Program-made: the position numbers and the translations under genes
Shown: positions 18,456 to 27,060 of the stretch, piece by piece
Layout of the letters: every line of letters begins with the position of its first letter
Position numbering within the stretch: position 1 is the stretch's first letter
Assembly: GCF_036169555.1 (NCBI RefSeq)
Contig: NZ_CP108032.1
Coordinates: 4,340,001-4,404,000, forward strand
Source of the DNA: Streptomyces sp. NBC_00306
Lineage (GTDB): Bacteria > Actinomycetota > Actinomycetes > Streptomycetales > Streptomycetaceae
DNA length: 64,000 bases
Reading direction: 5' to 3'
The notes under the pieces: model-generated
Databases searched by the model: none
What the model was told of the DNA's origin: nothing
The model's input: only the letters and a program-made list of their open reading frames with translations

Positions 18456-18465
18456 CTTATATAAG
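18456..18465. promoter_or_regulatory. AT-rich palindrome upstream of ArsR gene
   Basis: CTTATATAAG at 18456-18465 is a perfect 10-bp palindrome in an otherwise GC-rich gap, and ATAAGC recurs at 18445 and 18461. It overlaps a plausible -10 element (TATAAG). This fits a winged-helix ArsR operator for autorepression, by inference. Confidence 0.45.
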
Positions 18466-18478
18466 CGATGGCTGCAAA

Positions 18479-18871
18479 GTGGATGACGTGCACGCATTTG
18501 ATGTTCTGGGGGACCCGGTACGGCGGCGGATCCTGGAGCTCCTCGCCGAGGGGGAGCAGTCGTCGGGAACGGTCGGCGCGGTGATCCAGAAGGAGTTCAG
18601 GATCTCGCAGCCCGCCGTCTCGCAGCATCTGCGGGTGCTCAGAGAAGCGGGCTTCGCGTCCGTACGCGCCGAGGGCGCCCGCCGGCTCTACGCCGTCGAC
18701 GCCGGGCCGCTGCGTGAGGTGGACGCGTGGCTGGACCGGTTCCGAGGCTTCTGGGAACAGCGGCTGGACGCACTCGGCACCGAGCTGGCGCGCGGCAGGC
18801 GCGAGCGCCGCGGAAGTGGCTCCGCGCGAGAAGCGGCCCACCCGCCGCCGGACAGAGAAGCAAACGAGTGA
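18479..18871 (+). CDS. ArsR-family HTH regulator
   Basis: A winged helix-turn-helix protein: HAFDVLGDPVRRRILELLAEGEQSSGTVGAVIQKEFRISQPAVSQHLRVLREAGFASVRAEGARRLYAVD. No ArsR metal-binding ELCVCDL motif is present, so metal sensing is unlikely. This subtype is normally encoded next to a SRPBCC protein, as here. GTG at 18479 or 18488 are both plausible starts; no strong ribosome site separates them. The C-terminus is basic and disordered. Confidence 0.82.
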   Translation: MDDVHAFDVLGDPVRRRILELLAEGEQSSGTVGAVIQKEFRISQPAVSQHLRVLREAGFASVRAEGARRLYAVDAGPLREVDAWLDRFRGFWEQRLDALGTELARGRRERRGSGSAREAAHPPPDREANE

Positions 18872-18905
18872 CCGAGCCGCACCACACCGCCAGTCAGGAG
18901 CAGCG

Positions 18906-19556
18906 ATGAGCGACATCGTCGACCGGATCAACGACATCCACCGTGAAGTCGGCTCCAGGACCGTGCCGTCGGGCGAGGCGCGCACGGTCGTGCTGCGGCG
19001 CACGTACGACGCGGCTGTCGAGGACGTGTGGGACGCCTGCACCGACCCGGAGCGGATCAGCCGCTGGTTCCTGCCGGTGAGCGGCGACCTCCGGCTGGGC
19101 GGTCGGTACCAGCTGGAAGGCAACGCGGGCGGCGAGATCCTGCGCTGCGAGCCGCCGGAACTGCTCAAGGTGAGCTGGCTGTTCGGCGAGAACCCCGGCT
19201 TCAGCGAGGTGCAGGTGCGGCTGACGCCCGAGGCCGATGAACGCACCGTGTTCGAGCTGGAGCATGTGGCCGTCGTACCGCCGGAGATGTGGGACCGGTT
19301 CGGCCCGGGAGCGGTCGGCGTCGGCTGGGACCTGGGGCTGCTGGGTCTCGGCCTCTACTTGGAGGGCAACATGATCGACGATCTGTCGGCCTGGCAGGCC
19401 ACGGGCGAGGCGCGTGAGTTCATGACCCGCAGCAGCGAGGCCTGGGGCGTGGCGTATCGCGCGTCGGGCGCACCCGCCGATGAGGTGGCCGCGGCTGTCA
19501 GCGCCACGACGGAGGCTTACGCGCCGGAGCCGCCGGAACCGTCGGCGAACACCTAA
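18906..19556 (+). CDS. SRPBCC (AHSA1-type) protein
   Basis: The START/AHSA1 fold is recognised by VVLRRTYDAAVEDVWDACTDPERISRWFLPVSGDLRLGGRYQLEG and GEILRCEPPELLKVSWLFGE. These proteins have a deep hydrophobic ligand cavity. The ATG at 18906 follows AGGAG at 18896-18900. It lies 34 bases after the ArsR gene, the common ArsR-SRPBCC operon layout. Ligand unknown. Confidence 0.85.
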   Translation: MSDIVDRINDIHREVGSRTVPSGEARTVVLRRTYDAAVEDVWDACTDPERISRWFLPVSGDLRLGGRYQLEGNAGGEILRCEPPELLKVSWLFGENPGFSEVQVRLTPEADERTVFELEHVAVVPPEMWDRFGPGAVGVGWDLGLLGLGLYLEGNMIDDLSAWQATGEAREFMTRSSEAWGVAYRASGAPADEVAAAVSATTEAYAPEPPEPSANT

Positions 19557-19636
19557 GGGGGCGGAACGGTCGGCGTACACCTGACACGCGTCGGCGTGTC
19601 TGCGTGCCCGCGGTCCGTCCTGGGTATGGCTCGGCT

Positions 19637-20068
19637 GTGAAGTATTCGACGTCATTACCGATCAACGCAGCCCCTGACCGGATCTGGTCGGTGCTGACGG
19701 ACGTCGAACGCTGGCCGGAATGGACGCCGACAGTGACCACGCTGCACCGCCTGGACCAGGGCGAGTTCGCGGTCGGCAGCAAGGTGCGCATCAAGCAGCC
19801 CCAGCTGCGGGTCGCGGTCTGGGAGGTCACCCAGCTGCACCGGAACGTGTCGTTCACCTGGGTGGCCCACGCCCCTGGCGTCACCACCAAGGCCGGCCAT
19901 GCCTTGAGCGTCCCCGCTACTGACGGCGCTCCCGTCGAGGTGACGCTCGCCCTCGATCAGCGAGGCCCTCTGGCCGGACCGGTCGGCCTGTTCACCGCAT
20001 CGCTGACGCGCCGCTACATGGAGACGGAGCTGCGCAGCTTGAAGGCGCGCTGCGAGTCGGGGGTGTGA
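19637..20068 (+). CDS. SRPBCC (polyketide cyclase-like) protein
   Basis: A second START-fold protein of 143 aa, beginning VKYSTSLPINAAPDRIWSVLTDVERWPEWTPTVTTLHRLD, with VGSKVRIKQPQLRVAVWEVTQ and a C-terminal helix ASLTRRYMETELRSLKARCE. It is closest to the polyketide cyclase/dehydrase-like SRPBCC group rather than AHSA1, so it is probably not a duplicate of the preceding gene. The GTG start at 19637 is chosen by alignment to the fold; an in-frame GTG eleven codons upstream is possible. Confidence 0.8.
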   Translation: MKYSTSLPINAAPDRIWSVLTDVERWPEWTPTVTTLHRLDQGEFAVGSKVRIKQPQLRVAVWEVTQLHRNVSFTWVAHAPGVTTKAGHALSVPATDGAPVEVTLALDQRGPLAGPVGLFTASLTRRYMETELRSLKARCESGV

Positions 20069-20107
20069 CACGGGGACCGTCGAAGTGTGGTGCCGCCTGC
20101 CCGAGGG

Positions 20108-20857
20108 TCATGCACCCCACCGGGCGACGACGGCCTGATCGACCCGGAACACCGCACCGCAGTCCGCGCAACTGGCGCTGCCGAACACATAGGTCAGCTT
20201 CTTCGCGACCTCGATCTGTCCATCGCCGACCGCCCGCGCGTGCAGCCGCGCTGCCAACCCCTCCATCGCGCCGGGCTCTGCGGGCATCAGCGGCTTGTTC
20301 CCGGCAGACGGCTCGCGCATGTACATGTCGTCGAGGGTGGAGAAGTGCCCGTACTCGCCGAAGACAATGAAGTTCTCGGCCTCGCACCGCGGGCAGGGAA
20401 CCTCGTACTCCTCGGAGTTGAGCCCATCGAGCTGCCCGCCCCAGACCTCGACCCCTTCGAGGCTCAGGAGTGTCTCCAGCAGACAGACATACGTGTCCGG
20501 GGCAGCGTCCACCTCAGGGTGTCGCAGGATCTCTTCGGTGAGCCTGATCAGTGTGGCGATGTCGGCGGCGTGGCTGATGTGCGGGTCGTCGCATCCGTGG
20601 GGCCGATCCACACCGGCCACGATGGCGCCGGCCAGGACCAGCGGCGCCTGCCTGTCCATGGCGGAGAACCTCTGGGCCATCGCGGCCAGCCGCGGCAGGG
20701 CGGCGAAGCTGGCGGAGTAGACCGTGCCCTGGTGACACAGGCACGACCAGAGCGAGTCCCACGCGGGCCCGGCCGGGTCGGATTCGGCGTCGTCGAGCAG
20801 GCGGGGTATGTCGTCTGCGGAGCCGTAGGCGTGGCTGAGCTGGGACCAGTCCGTCAT
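20108..20857 (-). CDS. hypothetical protein with two CxxC pairs
   Basis: The 249-aa protein starts MTDWSQLSHAYGSADDIPRLLDD, and its first 170 residues look like stacked helices resembling HEAT-type repeats (WDSLWSCLCHQGTVYSASFAALPRLAAMA). CPRC near residue 165 and CADC near residue 234 could form a zinc ribbon. I do not recognise a named family. It is convergent with the SRPBCC gene. A short remnant resembling its N-terminus lies near 24960-25073. Confidence 0.65.
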   Translation of the reverse strand: MTDWSQLSHAYGSADDIPRLLDDAESDPAGPAWDSLWSCLCHQGTVYSASFAALPRLAAMAQRFSAMDRQAPLVLAGAIVAGVDRPHGCDDPHISHAADIATLIRLTEEILRHPEVDAAPDTYVCLLETLLSLEGVEVWGGQLDGLNSEEYEVPCPRCEAENFIVFGEYGHFSTLDDMYMREPSAGNKPLMPAEPGAMEGLAARLHARAVGDGQIEVAKKLTYVFGSASCADCGAVFRVDQAVVARWGA

Positions 20858-20960
20858 GCCGTCGATGAAAGCAGAAGGGCGACGTCCGACCGGCCACGTG
20901 GGTGAGGCGAGGTGGACGATACGGTCTGCGCTCAGGCGGGACGGTCTGCCCGTACCTGTC

Positions 20961-21680
20961 TCATGGCAGGCGATCCCGGTGACTCTGAGCGGTGTTCTGC
21001 TTCGGGCTCGGTAAAACTGGTTCGACCGGGACGGCCAGGTACCGGAACTCTCCTCGAACACCCTCTTGTTGCGAGTAGGGCTCCCACGTGAGTGGGTATG
21101 CGCCGCGCAGTATTCGGGTGTGTGGTTCGTCGTCGCCTTCTGCCCAGAGGAACTCGCCGGCGAGGGTACGGCCGTCATGAATGCGGAAGTCCTCGTCCCG
21201 GGTCTTCCGAGCCCCAGGGGGCGGCGATGCCCACAGAGCCCGTTCGTTCGTGATGAGCAGCGCCAGACCGTCCTGGTCGGGACGGTTTCCGAAGCGCTCC
21301 AGCCTGGCGATGTCCGAGACGAAGCCGAGCCGGCCGAGGTCGGTGGCTGCGTGCGATGTGAGCGTGTACTGCTCCTTCAGGGGCCCGGCCACGCCGATCC
21401 ACCTGGCCTTGAAGTACTTGAACTCGATGGCAGTACGCGCGGACGGACCGATGCACAAGAGGTCGAGGTGCTCGGCGCGGTCCGTGTCCGACACGTACTG
21501 GCGCACTTCCAGCCTTGACCGGATCGAGGGCGCCAACTCCCAGAGCACGCGAGCGAAGCTGTGCTGAAGATCCGCTTCGGAGTGGAATACGGGCGAGTCT
21601 TCTCGGAGGCGAGCCATGACCTGGCTGAGGGGGATCTCTCCGGCGATGAGGGCGGGTGTACTGGGAGGACCGGAGGTCAT
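20961..21680 (-). CDS. PD-(D/E)XK nuclease-like protein
   Basis: The 239-aa protein shows the spacing of a PD-(D/E)XK core: an acidic helix (FHSEADLQHSFARVLWEL), aspartate in EHLDLLCIG and the E-x-K strand AIEFKYFKARW. Similar small proteins of unknown role are scattered in actinomycete accessory regions. The ATG at 21678-21680 is chosen over longer in-frame starts whose translation is not protein-like. No methyltransferase or helicase is next to it, so a restriction role is unproven. Confidence 0.65.
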   Translation of the reverse strand: MTSGPPSTPALIAGEIPLSQVMARLREDSPVFHSEADLQHSFARVLWELAPSIRSRLEVRQYVSDTDRAEHLDLLCIGPSARTAIEFKYFKARWIGVAGPLKEQYTLTSHAATDLGRLGFVSDIARLERFGNRPDQDGLALLITNERALWASPPPGARKTRDEDFRIHDGRTLAGEFLWAEGDDEPHTRILRGAYPLTWEPYSQQEGVRGEFRYLAVPVEPVLPSPKQNTAQSHRDRLP

Positions 21681-21841
21681 CGCGGCTCCACGGAGCCGTA
21701 CTGAACATCCCGCCGACGTGTCCAGTCCATGTATCCCCCGGAGAACGATGCAACGCAGGGGAACAACGGTAGTGGCCGGTCCGGCTCGGCTCAGGCGTTC
21801 TGTCCAACTGCCGGGGCCGCACGTGGTCCGCCGCCGGACCG

Positions 21842-21880
21842 CTTCGGCCCCGCACCCAGTCGTACGGTGCGGGGCCGAAG
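21842..21880 (-). terminator. terminator after surface-protein gene
   Basis: CTTCGGCCCCGCACC at 21842-21856 pairs perfectly with GGTGCGGGGCCGAAG at 21866-21880 across a nine-base loop, just past the stop of the minus-strand surface-protein gene. Confidence 0.75.
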
Positions 21881-21901
21881 TCATGCGAGCGCCGTGGCCG
21901 A

Positions 21902-24229
21902 CTACTCCTGGCCGGTGGCGGTGCGGCGGCGCTTCCACCACACCAGGCCGCCACCGGCGGCTGCGAGAGCCGCGGCGATTCCGGCGATCAGTCCGAACGG
22001 CGTGCTGGAGCCAGTGTCGGCGAGGTCGCCCTGCGGGTCCTTCCCACCCGTGCCGCCGCTGCTACCGGTAGCCGGCGGAGTGGCGGGGTCGGTCGGGCCG
22101 GTGGGATTGTCCGTCGGCTCACCCGGCTTGGTCGGCGTCGGCGTCGGAGTCGGCTTCGGGCCCGGGGTGTCGTCGCCGCCGGAGATGTCGGAGGAGACGG
22201 TGTTACCGCCCAGGAGCAGAAGGTTCGCGTCCCCGTCCTTGGCGTTGTCCGTCAGCGTGCGCACCGATGACTTCGTCTCGCGAGGAAGGTAGCGGTGCTC
22301 GGCCTCGAAGCGGACCTTGGTCATGTTCTGCTTGGGCTGCTTGGAGAAGTCGACTCCGCCCACGCTCATGGTGTACAGGCCGCCGCCGGCGTCGTGCTCC
22401 CACTGCTGCTCGCCCTCACGCAGCGACTTCAGGTAGGCCTGGTACACGCTCTCCCGCGTCCAGTCCTTGTTCTCGCCGCGCAGCGGCCACGAGGAGACGT
22501 CGTTGCTGTTGATGACCTTGCGGTAGTCGGTGGGAGCCTTGGCATCCTGCTGGCGGATGAACTCCGCCGCTACCCGGGCCGTGTAGGTGCGGCGCAGGTC
22601 GGCGTAGCGCGGGTCGTTGTTCACGCGCCTTTCGACCTCCGGCATGATCAGCCGGTTCATGCGGTCCTCGGTGGCCTTCTTCTCGGCCTCGTTGAACTCG
22701 CACAGGTACGGGTCACCCGGCATGTTGTCGATCTTCAGGTACTGGGCCTTGACCTTCAGCGGCGTGTCCAGGATGTGGATGCCGCCGTTCTCCTCGCGGA
22801 CGACCGCGGTGCCCGGCTCGATCCAGTTGCGGACCTGGAACCAGCAGGGAACGCCCTCGGCGTTGCGGGGCAGCGACTTCCAGTACTGGTCGGCCTCCGG
22901 ACGCTTCTTCGGGTTCATCGCATCGGCGAAGTCCCTCTTCAGCTCCAGGTCGGCTTCCAGCAGGACCCGTCCGGCGTCCGTCTTCCCGAACGCGCTGTCC
23001 ATGATCTTGTCGGGCTGGTCCGGGTTGAGGTTGACCCAGAACTTCTCCGGGCTCAGGGCGAGCCAGGTGAAGAACGCGTCGTTGATGAGCTGCGCCTTTT
23101 CCTTGCCTCCCCAGCCGGCGGTGTCCTCGGCGACCTCCTTGGCGGAGAAGCTGTAGTCGACGCCCTTGCCCTTGACGGGCTTGCCGATGTACCGCAGGTC
23201 CAGGGTGGTGAAGTCCACCCCGCCAGGCCCCTTGGGCTGGAGCCGATTGGGGTCGGCCGCGTTCTTGCGGTCCAGGAACTCCTTCATGTCCTTCGGGTTC
23301 GGCCGCGACTCACGGATCAGATCCTGCGCGCCGCCGCCGGTCACCCCCTTGGACCCAGGGGGCTGCATGGTGGTCGACTTGTCCCGCACGCCGCCGCCGG
23401 GGGCCAACTCGACCCTACGAGAACGGTAGTTGTACTCGGTGACCTTGCCCGGAGCGTTCTTCCTCAGCTCGTTCAGGTGGTCCTTGGCGGCCTTCTCCTG
23501 CGGCTCGGCGAAGACGTACTTCAGCGACTTGACCGGGGATTCCTTCTGCTTCGACCAGGCGATGTCACCCGGCTTCTGCTTCGGATCCGGATGCCCGTTG
23601 GACTTGATCTCCAGAGCCTGTCCGGTCCTCTTGTTCCAGGCATCCGCCTGACGCCGGTGAGTCTTGCCGGTGTCGGGGTCGGTGTAGTCGAACTCCTTCT
23701 GGCAGATCCAGTCGTCACCGACGAGACCGTGCTCCTTGATGATCTTCTTCTCGAACGCCTTGCCGCGCGGGTCGTTCCCGGCGTTCTTGATCAGGATGAT
23801 GTCGCGCCAGTAGGTGAAGTCCCCGTACGCGTTCGGGTTCTTCTTGCTGGCCCGGATCCACTTCCACCAGACCCGGTCGACCGGCCGGGACTTCGGAGGC
23901 TCCTTGGCCTCCAGCTCCAGGCGCTTGTAGTTCGCGTCGGACGGCGCCTGAAGGCCGTCCCACTTCTTGCCGGGGTTCTCGTAGTCGTAGGTGTCCCACT
24001 GGGACTTCGCTCGTGACGCATCGCCGTCGGGCATCTCGACGATGGCGGCGAGGTCTTCGGCGAGATCGAAGTAGTCGCGGCAGAGCATGCCCGGGTTCGG
24101 TGGCTTTGCCGGTGCGGCATCTGCGCTGGAGGTCAGGCCCGGAAGGCCGGTGAACGCGAGGGTTGCCGCTGCGGCGACCGCGACAGCGGACGCCAGGCGT
24201 GCCCTCACGCGGGAACGTATGGATTTCAC
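21902..24229 (-). CDS. sortase-anchored surface protein with endonuclease-like motif
   Basis: The 775-aa protein starts with a signal peptide (basic MKSIRSRVRARL, hydrophobic core, cleavage near SADAAPA). It ends with an LADTG sortase motif, a hydrophobic helix and a basic WWKRRR tail, so it should be linked to the cell wall by a class E-type sortase. A Pro/Thr-rich spacer precedes the anchor. Near residues 172-209 the sequence RRQADAWNK...GQALEIKS (D196, E207, K209) resembles the PD-(D/E)XK core of restriction-endonuclease-fold toxins. The remaining ~500 residues are not recognised. A role in interbacterial or phage-DNA cleavage at the surface is inference. Confidence 0.7.
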   Translation of the reverse strand: MKSIRSRVRARLASAVAVAAAATLAFTGLPGLTSSADAAPAKPPNPGMLCRDYFDLAEDLAAIVEMPDGDASRAKSQWDTYDYENPGKKWDGLQAPSDANYKRLELEAKEPPKSRPVDRVWWKWIRASKKNPNAYGDFTYWRDIILIKNAGNDPRGKAFEKKIIKEHGLVGDDWICQKEFDYTDPDTGKTHRRQADAWNKRTGQALEIKSNGHPDPKQKPGDIAWSKQKESPVKSLKYVFAEPQEKAAKDHLNELRKNAPGKVTEYNYRSRRVELAPGGGVRDKSTTMQPPGSKGVTGGGAQDLIRESRPNPKDMKEFLDRKNAADPNRLQPKGPGGVDFTTLDLRYIGKPVKGKGVDYSFSAKEVAEDTAGWGGKEKAQLINDAFFTWLALSPEKFWVNLNPDQPDKIMDSAFGKTDAGRVLLEADLELKRDFADAMNPKKRPEADQYWKSLPRNAEGVPCWFQVRNWIEPGTAVVREENGGIHILDTPLKVKAQYLKIDNMPGDPYLCEFNEAEKKATEDRMNRLIMPEVERRVNNDPRYADLRRTYTARVAAEFIRQQDAKAPTDYRKVINSNDVSSWPLRGENKDWTRESVYQAYLKSLREGEQQWEHDAGGGLYTMSVGGVDFSKQPKQNMTKVRFEAEHRYLPRETKSSVRTLTDNAKDGDANLLLLGGNTVSSDISGGDDTPGPKPTPTPTPTKPGEPTDNPTGPTDPATPPATGSSGGTGGKDPQGDLADTGSSTPFGLIAGIAAALAAAGGGLVWWKRRRTATGQE

Positions 24230-24418
24230 GTGCTGTGTCCCTTACCTGCGGGGGCTTGGGGACATGTGTGTGAGCGGTGTGAGCCCCCGTGACATGACAC
24301 CGTCAGCGAGGCAGCCTAGTGCCCGAACTCTGCGTTCATGCAAGGCAATTGAGGGTGTGTCGCGCCGCTGCAGAAGGCGCTGCTGCCCTGTCGGAGGCGC
24401 CGGGTAGGGTCGGCCGGT

Positions 24419-24922
24419 ATGGAGATGACCGACGACGAATACCAGGAACTGGCTGAGCTGGACCGCGTACGCGCCGGCAACCCCGTCCTGGACGCCTGGC
24501 TCCAGATCCAGCAGCAAGAGTTCCCCGCATGGGCCCAGCGGCACGACGGGGACTGGGACTTCACCCCCGCCTCGCTCGAGCGCGTGGAGGTCCTGGTTCG
24601 CTCCCGCTACGCCGGCAGCGACCAGGCATGGGACGAACGCGGCAGCGACTTCCTCCAGACGGCTTCCTGGTACGTCGGTGAGGTCCACAACCGCACGTGC
24701 GGCACCCAGTGGCAGTTCCACCCCGACTCGGCCGACGCGGATCCGGCGGTGTGGCCGTTCGTCACCGTGCCGTTCGACCGGCTCTTCGACTTCGAGGACG
24801 AAGACGGCATCGAACCCGACGCCCGACCCCTGTACACGCCGGTCAACCGCCTGTGCGGAATCCTCGACGCGGGTGGCGGGAGCCTCGTCGCCGACCTGGA
24901 CATCCACACGCCGGCGCAGTAG
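24419..24922 (+). CDS. hypothetical protein, 167 aa
   Basis: An acidic soluble protein (MEMTDDEYQELAELDRVRAGNPVLDAWLQIQQQEFPAWAQRHDGDWDFTP in two parts), with a GSDFLQTASWYVGEVHNRTCGTQWQFHPD core and an acidic FDFEDEDGIEPDARP tail. Immunity-type proteins in toxin clusters often look like this, and the gene is divergent from the surface-protein gene, but no family is recognised. ATG at 24419 or 24425 could be the start. Confidence 0.6.
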   Translation: MEMTDDEYQELAELDRVRAGNPVLDAWLQIQQQEFPAWAQRHDGDWDFTPASLERVEVLVRSRYAGSDQAWDERGSDFLQTASWYVGEVHNRTCGTQWQFHPDSADADPAVWPFVTVPFDRLFDFEDEDGIEPDARPLYTPVNRLCGILDAGGGSLVADLDIHTPAQ

Positions 24923-24959
24923 CCGGGGTCGCGATCGCCTCAACCTGCCCTGGAAGAAG

Positions 24960-25073
24960 GCCGGTCAGCTCACATCGGTCCGCCCGGCGCCGCGCGTCCT
25001 TGCGCCGGGCTGCGGAGCTGTAGGCGTGGGTGAGGTGCGGCCATCTGTTCACGTGGTCGATCAAAGCGGACAC
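24960..25073 (-). pseudogene. possible N-terminal remnant of the 20108-20857 gene family
   Basis: The minus strand encodes RWPHLTHAYSSA directly after a start region, resembling the opening WSQLSHAYGSA of the gene at 20108-20857. Similarity stops after about a dozen residues and the rest is low-complexity arginine-rich. This may be a truncated duplicate. Confidence 0.25.
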
Positions 25074-25161
25074 GGCAGGTTCGATCTCTCAGGACCGCGA
25101 ACCCGGTTACGCCGGGTGGCGTTCGACCACGTAGTGCGTTTCGAAGTAGGAGATCTCAGAC

Positions 25162-25845
25162 GTGAAGACCAGAACGCGTGCCTCCGCGCTCGCAATACCC
25201 CTTGTGCTCACTGTCCTGACCGGATGTGGCATGACCGATGACGAGAGCGATGGCGTCCCGTTCGTGGGCACGAGCACCTCGCTCGACGCCGCCGACACGA
25301 TGGAAGAGGTCTCCGGCGGTATCTATGACCTGATTGGCGTGAAGGGAAAGGCGTCAGAAAGCCTTCCGGGAGTGACGGACTGCTCAGGCAAGGACACACA
25401 GACACACTTCCGCATCTTCCATCCGTGGAGCTTCACCCCCGCCTCGGCGGGCGACCTGGACGAAGCGATGGACCGGCTCAAGAGAGAACTGCCCAAGCAG
25501 GGATGGGAGATCGTCGAATACGGACCGAATACCAGCAAGAACAGAAGCATCACCCTGACCGCCGACAACGACAAGAAGAAGGTCAGCGTCAAGGTCATCA
25601 AAATGGCCAAGAATGATCCGCCGAAGCTGAGCCTGGACCTGGTGTCCGGTTGCTACAAGGTCCCGGACGGCGAAGAGGTCGAACGCTCTGAGGGGCGGAC
25701 GGCTGGTCATGGGCGCGTGGCCGCGCACTCATCTGAGCGAGGGGCCTGCCCGATCATCGGCCCGCCTGCGGTGACGGTGCTGGGGGTTGCGGCACGGCAC
25801 TGCTGTACCGCAGCGGCGCTCGGGGCTGTCAGTCGTCCCGCCTAA
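25162..25845 (+). CDS. putative lipoprotein
   Basis: The GTG start follows AGGAG at 25148-25152. A lipoprotein signal peptide is clear: basic KTRTR, hydrophobic AIPLVLTV and the lipobox LTGC. The exported part up to about residue 175 is protein-like (FRIFHPWSFTPASAGDLDEAMDRLKRELPKQGWEIVEYGP). After residue 175 (ERSEGRTAGHG...) the composition turns Ala/Gly/Cys-rich and looks like out-of-frame read-through, so the original C-terminus may have been lost by a frameshift or deletion. Confidence 0.6.
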   Translation: MKTRTRASALAIPLVLTVLTGCGMTDDESDGVPFVGTSTSLDAADTMEEVSGGIYDLIGVKGKASESLPGVTDCSGKDTQTHFRIFHPWSFTPASAGDLDEAMDRLKRELPKQGWEIVEYGPNTSKNRSITLTADNDKKKVSVKVIKMAKNDPPKLSLDLVSGCYKVPDGEEVERSEGRTAGHGRVAAHSSERGACPIIGPPAVTVLGVAARHCCTAAALGAVSRPA

Positions 25846-25854
25846 GCTGCGCCC

Positions 25855-26286
25855 ATGTGGAAGGAAGCTGCTGCTGGAGCCTCGCCCGACCTCGAGTTCC
25901 GGGCACCCGTTGACGCGGCAGCGCTGGCTGAGGCGGAGCGGCGCCTTGGCCGGAGCTTGCCCGGGCAACTGACTGCCCTACTGAAGGAGACCAACGGGGT
26001 AGCCGACGGGTACGGAACTGACATCGTCTGGTCCCTGGACCGGGTCGTGGAGCACAACCTTCAGTTCTGGTCCCCCGACACGTTTCCGGGCCTGTACATG
26101 CCCTTCGATCCACTGCTGTTCTTCGGCGACAACGGCGGCGGCGACCAGTTCGCCTTCGTGCTCACGCCCGAGCGTCCGGACATTTTCGTCTGGGACCACG
26201 AGAATGACAGCCGGCTTTGGGCCGCGCGAGAGTTGAAGGACTACCTGCACCGCTCCCTCCTGGGAGAAGGCGACTGGTATCGGTAG
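25855..26286 (+). CDS. SMI1/KNR4 (SUKH) family protein
   Basis: A 143-aa SUKH-fold protein: LAEAERRLGRSLPGQLTALLKETNGV near residue 28, then LYMPFDPLLFFGDNGGGDQFAFV and DIFVWDHENDSRLWAARELKDYL. SUKH proteins are the commonest immunity proteins of bacterial polymorphic toxin systems, though some are orphan regulators. It lies beside a lipoprotein and near a wall-anchored nuclease-like protein. It is the last gene before the first att core; the 240 bases after it hold nothing recognisable. Confidence 0.85.
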   Translation: MWKEAAAGASPDLEFRAPVDAAALAEAERRLGRSLPGQLTALLKETNGVADGYGTDIVWSLDRVVEHNLQFWSPDTFPGLYMPFDPLLFFGDNGGGDQFAFVLTPERPDIFVWDHENDSRLWAARELKDYLHRSLLGEGDWYR

Positions 26287-26530
26287 CCGTCTGAGGACAT
26301 GCGAAGGCCCTGCTGCGGCGCTCGGACCGAGAAACTGCGAGCCCTCGCCTGGGACCACGCCTCATCGGCCGGCTGGGCGCCGATCCGGCGCAGTCTCCGC
26401 ACATCGCGGTGTGGTGATCGGTGCGCCGTGGCGGGGATACGTCCGCCTGGCGCCCAAGGAGGCTGACCGGGATCAACGCCGACGAGTGGACGCTCCGGCG
26501 AAGTCACGCAGACAGATACGCAACAACGCC

Positions 26531-26563
26531 AGAGGGCCCTCACCGATTAGGTGAGGGCCCTCT
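26531..26563 (-). terminator. perfect hairpin next to left att core (chromosomal tRNA terminator)
   Basis: AGAGGGCCCTCACC at 26531-26544 pairs with GGTGAGGGCCCTCT at 26550-26563, a 14-bp stem with a five-base loop. It stands 16 bases beyond the displaced tRNA-Pro 3' end, so it is probably the terminator the tRNA gene had before the elements inserted. Confidence 0.75.
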
Positions 26564-26579
26564 GATCTGCTACCTGGCT

Positions 26580-26622
26580 GTCGGGGTGGCGGGATTTGAA
26601 CCCACGACCTCTTCGTCCCGAA
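26580..26622. repeat. left attachment core (attL of element A)
   Basis: A 43-bp direct repeat identical to 41892-41934 and 59051-59093. It is the 3' part of tRNA-Pro from the anticodon loop to the discriminator base, on the minus strand. Identity with the right-most copy extends to 48 bases (26577-26624). Confidence 0.93.
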
Positions 26623-26725
26623 CGCGATTAGCCCTATATCCACCCCGCTCTGGACGCGGTGACCGGGCCGCCCCTCTCCGCATCCGTCCGTGGTTGTCCG
26701 CGACGGTGTGGCTGTTGCTAGTTGG

Positions 26726-26748
26726 TTTGGCCCCCCGTTTGGCCCCCC
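26726..26748. repeat. tandem TTTGGCCCCC pair, left end of element A
   Basis: TTTGGCCCCCC occurs at 26726-26736 and again at 26738-26748, about 104 bases inside the left core. The same doubled motif lies at 41819-41840 at the other end, in the same orientation. They are candidate arm-type integrase or Xis binding sites. Confidence 0.6.
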
Positions 26749-26877
26749 GGCTGCAGTTCCCTCGGCCTGGCCATTTGCCCCTGCGGAGTGCCCAAGGATG
26801 GGGTGTGCGCACGGAGGCACTGCGGCGCGGAGGCGTGCATGGGGCAGCTATCAGCCTCACGACACCCCTACGTGTCC

Positions 26878-27060
26878 TTATCGGTAGGCGGAGACTGCCG
26901 AGAGGAAGAGCGCCATCACACCCCCAAGCGCACCGCCACCCACCAGAAGCGCGTTCGGCAATGGCGTACCTGCTCGGTACGCAAGCAGACCGGCCGCCAC
27001 TCCCACGTTGAGGGCCACTGACAGGGCCAGCAACAACGCCAGCAGCTGATCCGTGATCAC
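26878..27060 (-). CDS. small two-helix membrane protein, 60 aa
   Basis: The start GTG at 27058-27060 follows AGGGAAGGGAGATG. The protein is almost wholly two membrane helices: ITDQLLALLLALSVALNVGV and PNALLVGGGALGGVMALFLS, with a short YRAGTPL loop. No family is recognised. It is divergent from the large HTH/P-loop gene and might act with it at the membrane, though this is only from position. Confidence 0.6.
   Translation of the reverse strand: MITDQLLALLLALSVALNVGVAAGLLAYRAGTPLPNALLVGGGALGGVMALFLSAVSAYR

Noticed and set aside
26580..26622. A second tRNA gene at the left core
   Set aside because: Only the 3' 43 bases are present; the 5' half does not follow, so it is an att remnant. The same holds for 41892-41934.
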